64,000 nt of DNA, from NCBI RefSeq assembly GCF_014534645.1, contig NZ_JACVQF010000025.1, positions 1 to 64,000 of the forward strand, in the 5' to 3' direction. The stretch is from Streptomyces griseicoloratus. GTDB lineage: Bacteria > Actinomycetota > Actinomycetes > Streptomycetales > Streptomycetaceae. Numbering within the stretch: the stretch's first letter is position 1; each line of letters begins with the position of its first letter. The position numbers and the translations under genes were made by a program. The notes under the pieces were generated by a model. The model had not been told where the DNA came from. It did no database searches and saw nothing but the letters and a program-made list of their open reading frames with translations. Of this stretch, positions 1 through 7,339 are shown one piece after another.

Positions 1-62
1 TCAATTGGCAGAGCAGCCGGCTGTTAACCGGCAGGTTACTGGTTCGAGTCCAGTCGGGGGAG
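1..62 (+). tRNA. tRNA-Asn (GTT), 5' end cut by window edge
   Basis: The anticodon stem pairs 16-20 with 28-32 around loop CTGTTAA, giving anticodon GTT at 23-25. A T-arm with GGTTCGAGTCC follows, then a 3' acceptor strand CGGGGGA and discriminator G at 62. The first ten or so bases lie outside the window. No CCA is encoded (CAT follows). Confidence 0.95.
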
Positions 63-73
63 CATGCTGAACG

Positions 74-96
74 AGGACCCCGCCGGGGTCCTTTTT
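74..96 (+). terminator. Intrinsic terminator after tRNA-Asn
   Basis: AGGACCCC (74-81) pairs perfectly with GGGGTCCT (85-92) across a 3-base loop and is followed by TTTTT. This is a classic U-tailed terminator, unusual for Streptomyces, where most lack the U tract. The rest of 97-252 shows no convincing gene. Confidence 0.85.
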
Positions 97-252
97 CATG
101 TCCGGCCCCATGTCCCGGGAACCACGCGGCGCGTGGCGGAGTCCTCAAGGTCATGAAGGGCCGCGGGAAGCCGACCCATCCGAGGCAGGAGATCGTATGA
201 GCGGCTATGCTGCGGCAGACGGCGCGCACACTTGTACGCGACACGCCGCTAT

Positions 253-326
253 GGGGCGGTAGCTCAGCCGGTTAGAGCAGCGGACTCATAATCCGTCGGC
301 CGTGGGTTCGAGTCCCACCCGCCCCA
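253..326 (+). tRNA. tRNA with CAT anticodon (elongator Met or Ile2)
   Basis: Acceptor GGGGCGG (253-259) pairs with CCGCCCC (319-325), with discriminator A at 326. The anticodon stem is GCGGA/TCCGT around loop CTCATAA, so the anticodon is CAT. The full cloverleaf is present. CAT-anticodon tRNAs of this loop type can be elongator tRNA-Met or a lysidine-modified tRNA-Ile2, and I cannot separate them by eye. The three bases after the discriminator read CCA, which may be chance because the neighbouring tRNA lacks it. Confidence 0.93.
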
Positions 327-340
327 CCACCGCTCTTCTG

Positions 341-1141
341 TCAAGAAGAGTTCTGGTCCTCGGCACAGCCCGGAGCGCCCGGAGGGCAGAAGTGCTGCCG
401 GGCCGTGCGGGCGATGACCCGGTCCTCGGTCAGGTCGGCGTCCACGTCGAAGGCCGCCACGCCGTACAGGCTGCCGTCGGAGGCCCGGAAATGGATCTCC
501 ACGGCGTACCAGGTCTCACCGTCCGACCGGAAGCTGTACTCCACGCCGTAGGCGGGGCCGTTCTCCCCGTCGAGGGGGTGCGAGGGGGCGAGTTCCTCGA
601 AGCCCTCCCAATAGCGGACCTCTTCGAGCGACTGCTCCGGGTCGGACCCGGACAGCTCGGAGAAGCGGACGAAGGCCCTGCTGCCGGGGGCGGGGTCGTC
701 GTAGTCGACCACGAACGGGTCGGTCGGCTCCTTGTCCGTGTCCCGTGTCCATCCCCGGGGGACGGCGGCACCGAAGCCCTCTTCCTGCTCGTGGACGAGC
801 TCGTAGCCGTCGGGCAGGGCAGGCGAGGCCGGCGGGGTGGAGGGGCCCCCGGAGCCGGGGCCGGTGCTTTCGGGAGCGGTGGGCCCGCCGGTGCGGGTCG
901 CCGCCGGCCGGGAGTCGGCCCGGTCACCGTCGTCGTCACCGGTGAGCCGGACGAGCGCCACGCCGGACGCGACGACGACCGCGGCGGCCGCGGCCAGCAC
1001 CGTCCACAGGACGCGGCGGCCGGACCCGCCGGGCCCCGCGGACCTCGTGGACCCGGGGGGCGGCGGCGAGGGCGGCCCGGGGGTGTCGTGGTCCTCCCAG
1101 CTCTGGGTGTCCTCGTTCCAGTAGGGCGGGCTGCCGGTCAT
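341..1141 (-). CDS. Single-pass membrane protein, unknown function
   Basis: 266 aa. The N-terminal ~40 residues are acidic then proline-rich. One transmembrane helix follows (about residues 43-65, rich in Val/Ala), then a Thr/Ser/Pro-rich linker and a C-terminal globular domain of about 150 residues, probably extracytoplasmic, with many Trp/Tyr/Phe. The start has RBS GGAAGGGA. It is the last gene of a same-strand unit, beginning 12 bases after the 119-aa protein. I recognise no family. The layout (cytosolic tail, helix, linker, extracellular domain) resembles many Streptomyces surface proteins of unknown role. Confidence 0.8.
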   Translation of the reverse strand: MTGSPPYWNEDTQSWEDHDTPGPPSPPPPGSTRSAGPGGSGRRVLWTVLAAAAAVVVASGVALVRLTGDDDGDRADSRPAATRTGGPTAPESTGPGSGGPSTPPASPALPDGYELVHEQEEGFGAAVPRGWTRDTDKEPTDPFVVDYDDPAPGSRAFVRFSELSGSDPEQSLEEVRYWEGFEELAPSHPLDGENGPAYGVEYSFRSDGETWYAVEIHFRASDGSLYGVAAFDVDADLTEDRVIARTARQHFCPPGAPGCAEDQNSS

Positions 1142-1153
1142 CGGTCCCTTCCG

Positions 1154-1513
1154 TCACGTTCCGAGCAGGCCGGCGAGGGTCGCCGCCGAGGCCAGTACGG
1201 CCGTCAGCGACTCCGCGTCGGTGAGCAGCTCACGCAGGCGTTGCAGGCGGCTTCGGCCCGGGTTTCCGGTGCGGGTGATCTCGTCCTCCGCGTCGGCCAG
1301 GGCCGCGTCCAGGTCCGCGGTCTGCGGGGTCGCCCGCGTCCTGCCCAGGTCGGCCCGCAGCTCCCGGATGGCGTCGAGAAGCCGCTCGATGTCCTCCTCC
1401 CGCGGTGCGGTGGTGCCGTGGTGGCTCTCGGCGTGTGCGTGGTCGCCGATGGCGAACGTGCTGCCGGACACGTCGCCGATGGTGACGTCGAGCCGGGACT
1501 CGTCACTGGCCAT
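1154..1513 (-). CDS. Small TFAIGDHA-motif protein, unknown function
   Basis: 119 aa. The start at 1513 is chosen because a strong AGGGGAG precedes it and it overlaps the upstream stop by 11 bases (ATGGCCAGTGA), indicating translational coupling. Residues 1-35 hold short beta-like steps (TIGDVSG, STFAIGDHA), and the rest is predicted helical with heptad-like Leu spacing. The STFAIGDHA motif recurs at the C-terminus of the upstream membrane protein, so the two genes appear to share a structural module, perhaps for assembly with each other. No enzyme motif is seen. A longer start at 1582 lies inside the upstream gene and has no better RBS. Confidence 0.78.
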   Translation of the reverse strand: MASDESRLDVTIGDVSGSTFAIGDHAHAESHHGTTAPREEDIERLLDAIRELRADLGRTRATPQTADLDAALADAEDEITRTGNPGRSRLQRLRELLTDAESLTAVLASAATLAGLLGT

Positions 1514-3179
1514 GGATGCTGGCTCCCCTCTGCGGCGGTGTCCGCACATTGGTCGTGCCGCTGGTCGTCGTGGCTCGGGCATGGTCGCCGATGGCGAACG
1601 TGCTGTTCTCGGCGGAATCGATGTTGACCCCGCCGTTGCTGATGTAGATGACCTTCTGGACGAACTCGCCCGTCTGGTAGCCGGCCTCCGCGATCGCCGC
1701 CTTCACGCCGTAGGCGACGCGGTCCTGCACGGTCCTCAGATAGCGGTCGACGTCCATGGACTGGAACCGGGAACCGCCCGGTTCCGCGGCGAGCTCGCGC
1801 ACCGACAGGGCCGGGCCGTCGGGCAGCGCGCCGGCGAACTCTCCGGTGAGCCCGCGCCAGCCGGTCACGACACGACGGCCGGCCGCGATCAGGGCCTGTC
1901 CGGGGCCCTGGGGCACGTGGGTGAGGATGTAGACCGCCTTGCCGAAGACGTTGTGGTTGGCGAAGCGGTAGGCCGCGTGCTCGGCGTCCTTGAAGTCCGC
2001 GCGCACCGGGAAGAGCACGTGCGGGGCGAGCTCCAGCATGAGCATCCGGCCCTGTGTGTGGACGCGCACGAACACCGTGACGACCAGTTCCTCCTCCCAG
2101 CCGCCCACCGTGATCCGCAGGAAGTGCCGGCGCTTCTCGCCGCCCTCCTCGACGGCACGCGCCCGGTGCTGCTCGAACGCGTGCCGGTCGTACGGCGCGT
2201 CCTCACGGCGCCGCAGTCCCTCCACGGGGAGGAACACGCACTCGTCGATCCGCAGGTGACGCAGCCGGTCCCGTACGGCATGGCCCGCCTGTTCGGCGGA
2301 CTCGGCGACATCGCGCAGCTGCTCCAGGAGCGGACGCACCGCGGCGAGGACCGTGCCGTTGCCGATCGGCTGCCGCCGCTTCGCCGGGTCCGGCCGCAGC
2401 TCGACCGCGAGGACCCAGGTGTCGTGGGCGGTCCCGGCGCCGCAGAACGGGCGCCCTTCGTGGTACATGATCAGCGGTGAGTGCTGCTCCAGCCGGATAC
2501 GGTCCTTGAGCCGCTGGAAACGGGGCCCGCCCCTCCGCTCGGCCGGGTCGCCGGCCGCGTCCGCGAAGCGCCGCGGTGACAGGTCGCCGCGCAGCACGCG
2601 GGTGAAGTGCACCTGCTGCCCGGCCACGCACGCCCCGACCGCCAGCAGTGTGACCAGCGCCAGCCACGCCTGCCACCGGCCGACCTCGACGTCCGGCACC
2701 AGAAAACCGAAGGTGACCGTGCGCAGGGGCGACAGCGGGTCACCCCGGCCGTCCTTCCCGACGGCCACGACCAGGCTGGTGACCAGCAGATAGGCGAGGA
2801 GGAGCCGGCCGAGCCAGCGGAGCCAGAAGGCGGGCAGCCGGCGACGGGTGGGCGGATCGTCGGCCGTCCCCCGGACCCGCTGCCCGAACGTCAGCAGCAG
2901 CCCGGGGATCACCAGGAGCAGGAGCCATCCCCTGGTGGCCGCCGCCCCGATCGCCAGCAGCCCCAGGATGCCCGCGGACCAGGCGAGTTCGATCCGCCGG
3001 GCCCGCAAGGCATGGGCGAGGACCCGGGCGGCGTCGAAACCGAGCGAGGGCGCCACGACCCGCTGTTCCCTCAGGTACAGCTCGTCGATGACCCGGTCCC
3101 GGTACTCCCTGTCCAGATACACCCCCGTACAGAGCAGGCGGCTCGCCTCACTCGCGTGCGGGGCGACGACCGTACTCAT
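1503..3179 (-). CDS. Polytopic membrane protein with C-terminal TFAIGDHA motif
   Basis: 558 aa. After about 60 cytosolic residues there are four hydrophobic segments (roughly residues 62-80, 82-98, 120-140 and 168-188). About 370 soluble residues follow, ending in ENSTFAIGDHA and a short tail. The start has GAGGAG eight bases upstream. It is the first gene of a three-gene unit with the 119-aa protein and the single-pass protein. I do not recognise the cytosolic domain. The repeated motif suggests a membrane-tethered platform for the small partner protein. Function is unknown. Confidence 0.8.
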   Translation of the reverse strand: MSTVVAPHASEASRLLCTGVYLDREYRDRVIDELYLREQRVVAPSLGFDAARVLAHALRARRIELAWSAGILGLLAIGAAATRGWLLLLVIPGLLLTFGQRVRGTADDPPTRRRLPAFWLRWLGRLLLAYLLVTSLVVAVGKDGRGDPLSPLRTVTFGFLVPDVEVGRWQAWLALVTLLAVGACVAGQQVHFTRVLRGDLSPRRFADAAGDPAERRGGPRFQRLKDRIRLEQHSPLIMYHEGRPFCGAGTAHDTWVLAVELRPDPAKRRQPIGNGTVLAAVRPLLEQLRDVAESAEQAGHAVRDRLRHLRIDECVFLPVEGLRRREDAPYDRHAFEQHRARAVEEGGEKRRHFLRITVGGWEEELVVTVFVRVHTQGRMLMLELAPHVLFPVRADFKDAEHAAYRFANHNVFGKAVYILTHVPQGPGQALIAAGRRVVTGWRGLTGEFAGALPDGPALSVRELAAEPGGSRFQSMDVDRYLRTVQDRVAYGVKAAIAEAGYQTGEFVQKVIYISNGGVNIDSAENSTFAIGDHARATTTSGTTNVRTPPQRGASIHGQ

Positions 3180-3332
3180 GGCACTCCTCGGCGCTCATGT
3201 GCCTCAACTCGGGGATGTGGGCGAACTGTTGAGGGCACATCAGTCTAGAGCGGAAGGGGTGCCCGGCTTGAGTTTCCGCCTCGCGTGTCACGCGAACGGG
3301 CCGACGGCAGTACGGACTGTGCCGCCGGGGGG

Positions 3333-3372
3333 CCGGGGCCGCACGGTGGCGTACCCGACCGTGCGGCCCCGG
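3333..3372 (-). terminator. Perfect 15-bp inverted repeat, likely terminator
   Basis: CCGGGGCCGCACGGT (3333-3347) is exactly complementary to 3358-3372 with a 10-base loop. It sits just downstream of the 54-aa peptide gene and upstream of the 558-aa gene, so it probably ends the peptide transcript. Confidence 0.75.
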
Positions 3373-3384
3373 GTGTGTGACCGC

Positions 3385-3549
3385 TCAGGCCCCGATGCCG
3401 GGGCCCTGGGGCCGGTCCTCCGTGTCGCGCTCGTCGTCGCGCTCGCCCTCCGCCTGGGACGGGGTCGTGTGCGGCGGCATTTGGCGTACGGGGGTGTTCG
3501 GCTCGTCGTCGCGTTCGCCCTCGGCCTGGGAGGGGGTGGTCTCGCTCAT
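3385..3549 (-). CDS. 54-aa hydrophilic peptide with internal duplication
   Basis: ATG at 3549 has GGAGG seven bases upstream, and the reading frame ends in TGA at 3385-3387, just before a strong terminator. The peptide is charged, has no membrane segment, and carries TTPSQAEGERDDE twice, 24 residues apart. The DNA behind it repeats at 3431-3468 and 3503-3540. It is rich in Glu, Asp, Gln and Pro and probably disordered. It is too small for most gene finders, but RBS, terminator and repeat support it. Function is unknown. Confidence 0.65.
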   Translation of the reverse strand: MSETTPSQAEGERDDEPNTPVRQMPPHTTPSQAEGERDDERDTEDRPQGPGIGA

Positions 3550-3628
3550 CGTGGTGCCTCCGTCGGTCGGCGCTTCCCGTTCCCGGGTACCCCGCCCCGG
3601 GCCGGTGGCATCACCCGCGCCGCCGGCG

Positions 3629-4318
3629 TCACCCGGTTCGGCGGCCGAGCCGGGCCAGGGCCCTGGCCAGGGCCGTGCGCACCTGGGCCGGCGGGACCCG
3701 GCCGGTCCCGGCGCCCTCGGTGACCGCCGCGGCGACGGTGCGCAGCTTGGTGTTGGACAGCTGGGAGGTCTCCCGCAGGATCTGCCACGCCTCGTCCGGC
3801 GTACAGCCGTGCAGGGCCATGAGGACGCCCCGTGCCTGGTCGATCACCGGCCGTGACGCGATGGCCTGCCGCAGCTGCGCCACCTCCTCCTGGAGGACGT
3901 GCAGCCGTTCCGAGCGCTCCGCCGCCACCGCGGAGCGGGCAGGCCCCGGTTCGGGGGCCGGCCGCCGGGCCGTCGAGCACAGGGGGTCGGTGGTGTCCAG
4001 GCCGGCCAGCTCCAGGATCCGCAGCGGCTGGCCCTTCCAGTTCGTGGCCGTCACCGGCACCGCGTGCCGGTGGCCGTAGCCGCCCAGGAGGTCCAGGAAC
4101 TGCAGTCCGGCCGTGTCCATGAACACCACGCCGCTCATGTCCAGATCGACCCGGCCGATGCCGGCCGGCAGCGCGGCCAGCGTCCCGGCCAGGGCGTCCA
4201 CGCATCCGTGGACGAGCTCCCCCCGCGGGGCGAGCAGTGCCTGCTCGGCGTCCACACGGTCCTCGATGACCAGCGTGGTGGGCCGTTCCGCCAGACGTGA
4301 TGGTGCCGCTGAGCTCAT
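3629..4318 (-). CDS. STAS-ANTAR regulatory protein
   Basis: 229 aa. Residues ~15-115 form a STAS domain of the anti-sigma-factor-antagonist family; the usual phosphoacceptor region reads VVFMDTAGLQFL. After a short linker, residues ~135-200 form an ANTAR RNA-binding domain (SRPVIDQARGVLMALHG, then DEAWQILRETSQLSN). ANTAR domains bind tandem hairpins to control antitermination, so this protein probably couples partner-switching signals to RNA-level control. The start at 4318 is chosen over an in-frame one at 4555 because the upstream part is low-complexity and unlike STAS. It is divergent from the STAS/MEDS pair at 4541. Confidence 0.88.
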   Translation of the reverse strand: MSSAAPSRLAERPTTLVIEDRVDAEQALLAPRGELVHGCVDALAGTLAALPAGIGRVDLDMSGVVFMDTAGLQFLDLLGGYGHRHAVPVTATNWKGQPLRILELAGLDTTDPLCSTARRPAPEPGPARSAVAAERSERLHVLQEEVAQLRQAIASRPVIDQARGVLMALHGCTPDEAWQILRETSQLSNTKLRTVAAAVTEGAGTGRVPPAQVRTALARALARLGRRTG

Positions 4319-4540
4319 GTCACCGCCTTGTCGGTCCTCGTCGGGCCGGGCCGGGGGCCGTGCGCCCGGCCCGGCGGTGGTCCGGTGGTGATGGAAGTGG
4401 GTACTGGGGGTTCGTACTGGTGCTGTGGGCTGGTGCTGGGAGTTCGCCTGCCCGACGGGCGGCGGAGTACACACCGGTGGGGGAATGGCCGGCCCGCGGG
4501 CGGGTAGAGGCCTCTCGTCCGAAGGCATGGGGAGACGAGC

Positions 4541-4906
4541 GTGGGCACTCAGCACGAGACGCGGTCCGGGGCCACCCGTGCGCCGGGGCTGACCGTCTCA
4601 CCGCTGGCCGGGCGCAGGGGCGTACGGGCCGCGGGCGAGGTGGGGCTGTCGACGCACGGGACCTGGCGGCGCGCGCTGGAGCAGGCGGTGCGGGAGGGAC
4701 CGGACAGCGAGGGAGAGGACGTGTACCACCTGGAGCTGTCCGCCGTGACGTTCGTCGACGTCGCCGGCGCCGGCGTGCTCGTGGCCGCCGCCGAGCGGCT
4801 GCCGGACGGCCGGCGGCTCGTGCTGCACCGGCCGCCCCCCGCGCTGCGGCGGGTGCTGGAGATGTTCTGGCCCGACGTGCCGGCGATCGAGGTGTCGATG
4901 TCATGA
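4541..4906 (+). CDS. STAS-domain protein lacking the usual phosphosite
   Basis: 121 aa, GTG start with GGGAG upstream. The fold matches STAS/MlaB-like anti-sigma antagonists, with a central HLELSAVTFVDVAGAG strand-loop-helix. The loop normally reads D-S/T-S/A-G; here it is DVAG, so the Ser/Thr phosphorylated in SpoIIAA-type switches is absent. It overlaps the next gene by four bases (ATGA), so the two are co-translated. It probably pairs with the HATPase of that gene as a constitutive or non-phosphorylatable partner (inference). Confidence 0.85.
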   Translation: MGTQHETRSGATRAPGLTVSPLAGRRGVRAAGEVGLSTHGTWRRALEQAVREGPDSEGEDVYHLELSAVTFVDVAGAGVLVAAAERLPDGRRLVLHRPPPALRRVLEMFWPDVPAIEVSMS

Positions 4907-5883
4907 GTGCCGTGGCCGAACCACCCTCCGGACACCGGGCACCGGCGGCCCCCCGCCAGGACGCCGGGCCCTTCGACCACCCCGCCCTGTTCTACGGGGA
5001 CGAGCGGGAGTACCTCGACGGCACGGTCCCCTTCGTACGGGAGGCGCTGGCGGCCGGCGAACCCGTGGCCGTGGCCGTGCCCGGCGAGCGGCTCACCCTG
5101 ATCCGGGACGCGCTGGGCGCCGACGCCGACGGCGTGCGGCTGCTGGACATGCGGGAGGCGGGCCGCAACCCCGGCCGGATCATTCCCGGGGTGCTGCGCG
5201 CCTTCGCCGACGCCCACCCGGCCGGCCGGCGGGTGCGGATCATCGGCGAGCCGATCTGGGCCGGCCGCACCGGCACCGAGTACCCGGCCTGCGCCCAGCA
5301 CGAGGCGCTGATCAACGCCGCCTTCCGGGGCCGGACGGTCACCATCCTGTGCCCGTACGACGCCCGCCGCCTCGACGAGCGCGTCCTCGCCGACGCCCGC
5401 GCCACCCACCCCACCGTCATCCCCTCCGGCTCCCGGCGCGCACAGGGCAGCGCCGCCTACGACCCGGACGGCGTCGTCGCCCGGTACAACGAGCCGCTGC
5501 CGCCGGTGCCGGACGCGCCGGTGTTCCCCTTCGACGCCGGCTCGCTGCCCCAGGCCCGGCACCTGGCCGCCGACGCGGGCGCGGCGCTCGGGCTGACCGG
5601 CGTCCGGCTGGAGGACCTGGCGCTCGTGACGGCGGAACTGACCACCAACAGCGTGGTGCACGGCGCCGGTTCCGGCGTGCTGCGGGTCTGGTCCGAGGAC
5701 GGCTTCGTGGTGTGCGAGGTGCGCGACGGCGGGCGGCTCACGGACCCGCTGGCCGGACGCCGCCCCGCCTCCCGCGACCAGCGCGGCGGCCGCGGGCTGC
5801 TGCTGGTCAACCTCGTCTCGGACCTGGTCCGGATGCACACCGGCCGGGACGGGACGACCGTACGGTGCTGGTTCGCGCTGTGA
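4903..5883 (+). CDS. MEDS sensory domain fused to anti-sigma-type HATPase
   Basis: 326 aa. Residues ~25-175 match MEDS domains (start DHPALFYGDEREY, a Rossmann-like sensor domain seen in DcmR). Residues ~200-326 are a GHKL ATPase of the anti-sigma (RsbW-like) class, with an intact N-box (AELTTNSVVHGAG), a DGG box and GGRGLLLV. It likely acts as a switch kinase or anti-sigma factor whose sensor domain responds to a small molecule. It is coupled to the upstream STAS gene by ATGA. No sigma factor gene lies nearby, so its target is elsewhere. Confidence 0.87.
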   Translation: MSAVAEPPSGHRAPAAPRQDAGPFDHPALFYGDEREYLDGTVPFVREALAAGEPVAVAVPGERLTLIRDALGADADGVRLLDMREAGRNPGRIIPGVLRAFADAHPAGRRVRIIGEPIWAGRTGTEYPACAQHEALINAAFRGRTVTILCPYDARRLDERVLADARATHPTVIPSGSRRAQGSAAYDPDGVVARYNEPLPPVPDAPVFPFDAGSLPQARHLAADAGAALGLTGVRLEDLALVTAELTTNSVVHGAGSGVLRVWSEDGFVVCEVRDGGRLTDPLAGRRPASRDQRGGRGLLLVNLVSDLVRMHTGRDGTTVRCWFAL

Positions 5884-5910
5884 CGGACCCTCGTCCGCGC
5901 TTCCGGCCGG

Positions 5911-7317
5911 TCACAGCGGCGCCTCCCAGGTGACCGTCGTCCCCGCGCCGCCGCCGGCGGGCCCGTCGTCGTGCACGGTCAGCCGCACCCCGTCCCGGCC
6001 GTCCGCGAGCCTCACGGTCGCGTCGACGGTCACCTCCACCCGGCCGGCAGCGGCCGCCAGGGCCCTGCGCAGGGCGGCGAGCAGACGGTCCCCGACCCGG
6101 TCCGGTACGAGGCTGTCGACGGCGCCCGTGAAGTGCGTCGACGGAGTGTGGCCGAGCCGCGCGGCGGCGCACGCCGTCTCGCGCAGCACCCGGGCGCGCA
6201 GCCCGGTCGGCGGACCGGCCGGGTGCTGCTGCAGCGCGAAGATCGCCGTACGGACCTCCTGGACCGTGGACCGCAGCTCCTCCACCGCCCGGCCGAGGAT
6301 GTCACCGACCTCCTCCGCACCGGGGCGGCGCCGTGTGGACTCCAGTGTCATGCCGGTGGCGAACAGCCGCTGCACCACCAGGTCGTGCAGGTCACGGGCG
6401 ATGCGGTCGCGGTCCTCGTGGACCGCGAGGCGTTCCCGGCGGTGCGCCGCGTCGGCGAGGACCAGGGCGAGCGCGGCCTGGGAGGCGAACTGGCCGGCGA
6501 GGAGCCGCTCCACGGCCGTGTAGGGCCGGCCCCCGCGGCGGCGGGGCAGCGCGAGGGTGCCGATCAGCCGGCCGCCGGAGCGGAGGGGCAGCATCATGCT
6601 CGGCCCGAACCGGTGCCGGACGTGGGTCGTCATCCGCGGATCGGTCGCGGAGTCCGCGATGAACACCGGTTCACCGCCGAGGAGCTGCTCCAGCACGGCA
6701 CTGCCCGGGGCGATCGTGGTGCCGACGATGCCCCCCGGGTCGTCGAGCGTGGAGGCGGTCACGATCTCCATGCCGCCCTCGTCGGTGGGCTGCAGGATCA
6801 CGCCCGCGGCGGCGTCGGCGAGGATCCGGGCCCGCTCGGCGACGGTCATCAGCGCGTCGTCGGCGCTCTCCCCGGTCAGCAGCGCGGTGGTGACGGCCGC
6901 CGCGCCCTCGATCCAGCGCTCGCGCTGCCGGGCCGCCTCGTACAGCCGGGCGTTGCCGATCGCGATGCCGGCGTGGGCGGCCAGGACCCGCAGCAGGTGC
7001 TCGTCCTCGGCCGTGAACGGGCCGCCGCCGGGCCGCCCGGCCAGCAGCAGCTCGCCGAACTCCTCGTCGTGCACGTGGATCGGAACCCGCAGCCGGTGGG
7101 CCGCCTCCGCTGCGGTGCCCGGCCGGCGGACGGCACGGATCTCGGTGAAGCCGTCCCGTCCGGGGTCGGTCGCGGCCAGGGTCGCCGAGGCGGCGCCGGT
7201 CAGCTCCGCGGCACCGTCCACGATGCGCTGCAGGGTGCCGGGCAGACCGAGGTCGGTGCCGACGCCGAGGACGGCCTCCAGCAGCCGGGTCAGCCGGGTG
7301 GCGGACGGGCCGGTCAT
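5911..7317 (-). CDS. GAF-GAF sensor histidine kinase with degenerate ATPase domain
   Basis: 468 aa. Two GAF domains (about 10-125 and 140-290) precede a HisKA_3 dimerisation region with DRDRIARDLHDLVVQRLF, phosphoacceptor His311, as in DevS/NarL-type kinases. The C-terminal domain is recognisable in length but lacks the N-box: where kinases have EALxNVxRHA it reads ALRRALAAAAGR (about 415-426). The tail ends soon after DDGPAGGGAG without the second glycine box. Autophosphorylation is therefore doubtful. It follows mbl by 22 bases with its own GAGGAGG. No response regulator is adjacent. Confidence 0.88.
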   Translation of the reverse strand: MTGPSATRLTRLLEAVLGVGTDLGLPGTLQRIVDGAAELTGAASATLAATDPGRDGFTEIRAVRRPGTAAEAAHRLRVPIHVHDEEFGELLLAGRPGGGPFTAEDEHLLRVLAAHAGIAIGNARLYEAARQRERWIEGAAAVTTALLTGESADDALMTVAERARILADAAAGVILQPTDEGGMEIVTASTLDDPGGIVGTTIAPGSAVLEQLLGGEPVFIADSATDPRMTTHVRHRFGPSMMLPLRSGGRLIGTLALPRRRGGRPYTAVERLLAGQFASQAALALVLADAAHRRERLAVHEDRDRIARDLHDLVVQRLFATGMTLESTRRRPGAEEVGDILGRAVEELRSTVQEVRTAIFALQQHPAGPPTGLRARVLRETACAAARLGHTPSTHFTGAVDSLVPDRVGDRLLAALRRALAAAAGRVEVTVDATVRLADGRDGVRLTVHDDGPAGGGAGTTVTWEAPL

Positions 7318-7339
7318 GCGGTCCGGCCTCCTCGGCGGC

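Noticed and set aside
253-329. Genome-encoded CCA on the CAT tRNA
   Set aside because: The three bases read CCA but the neighbouring tRNA lacks it and actinomycetes usually add it enzymatically, so chance cannot be excluded.
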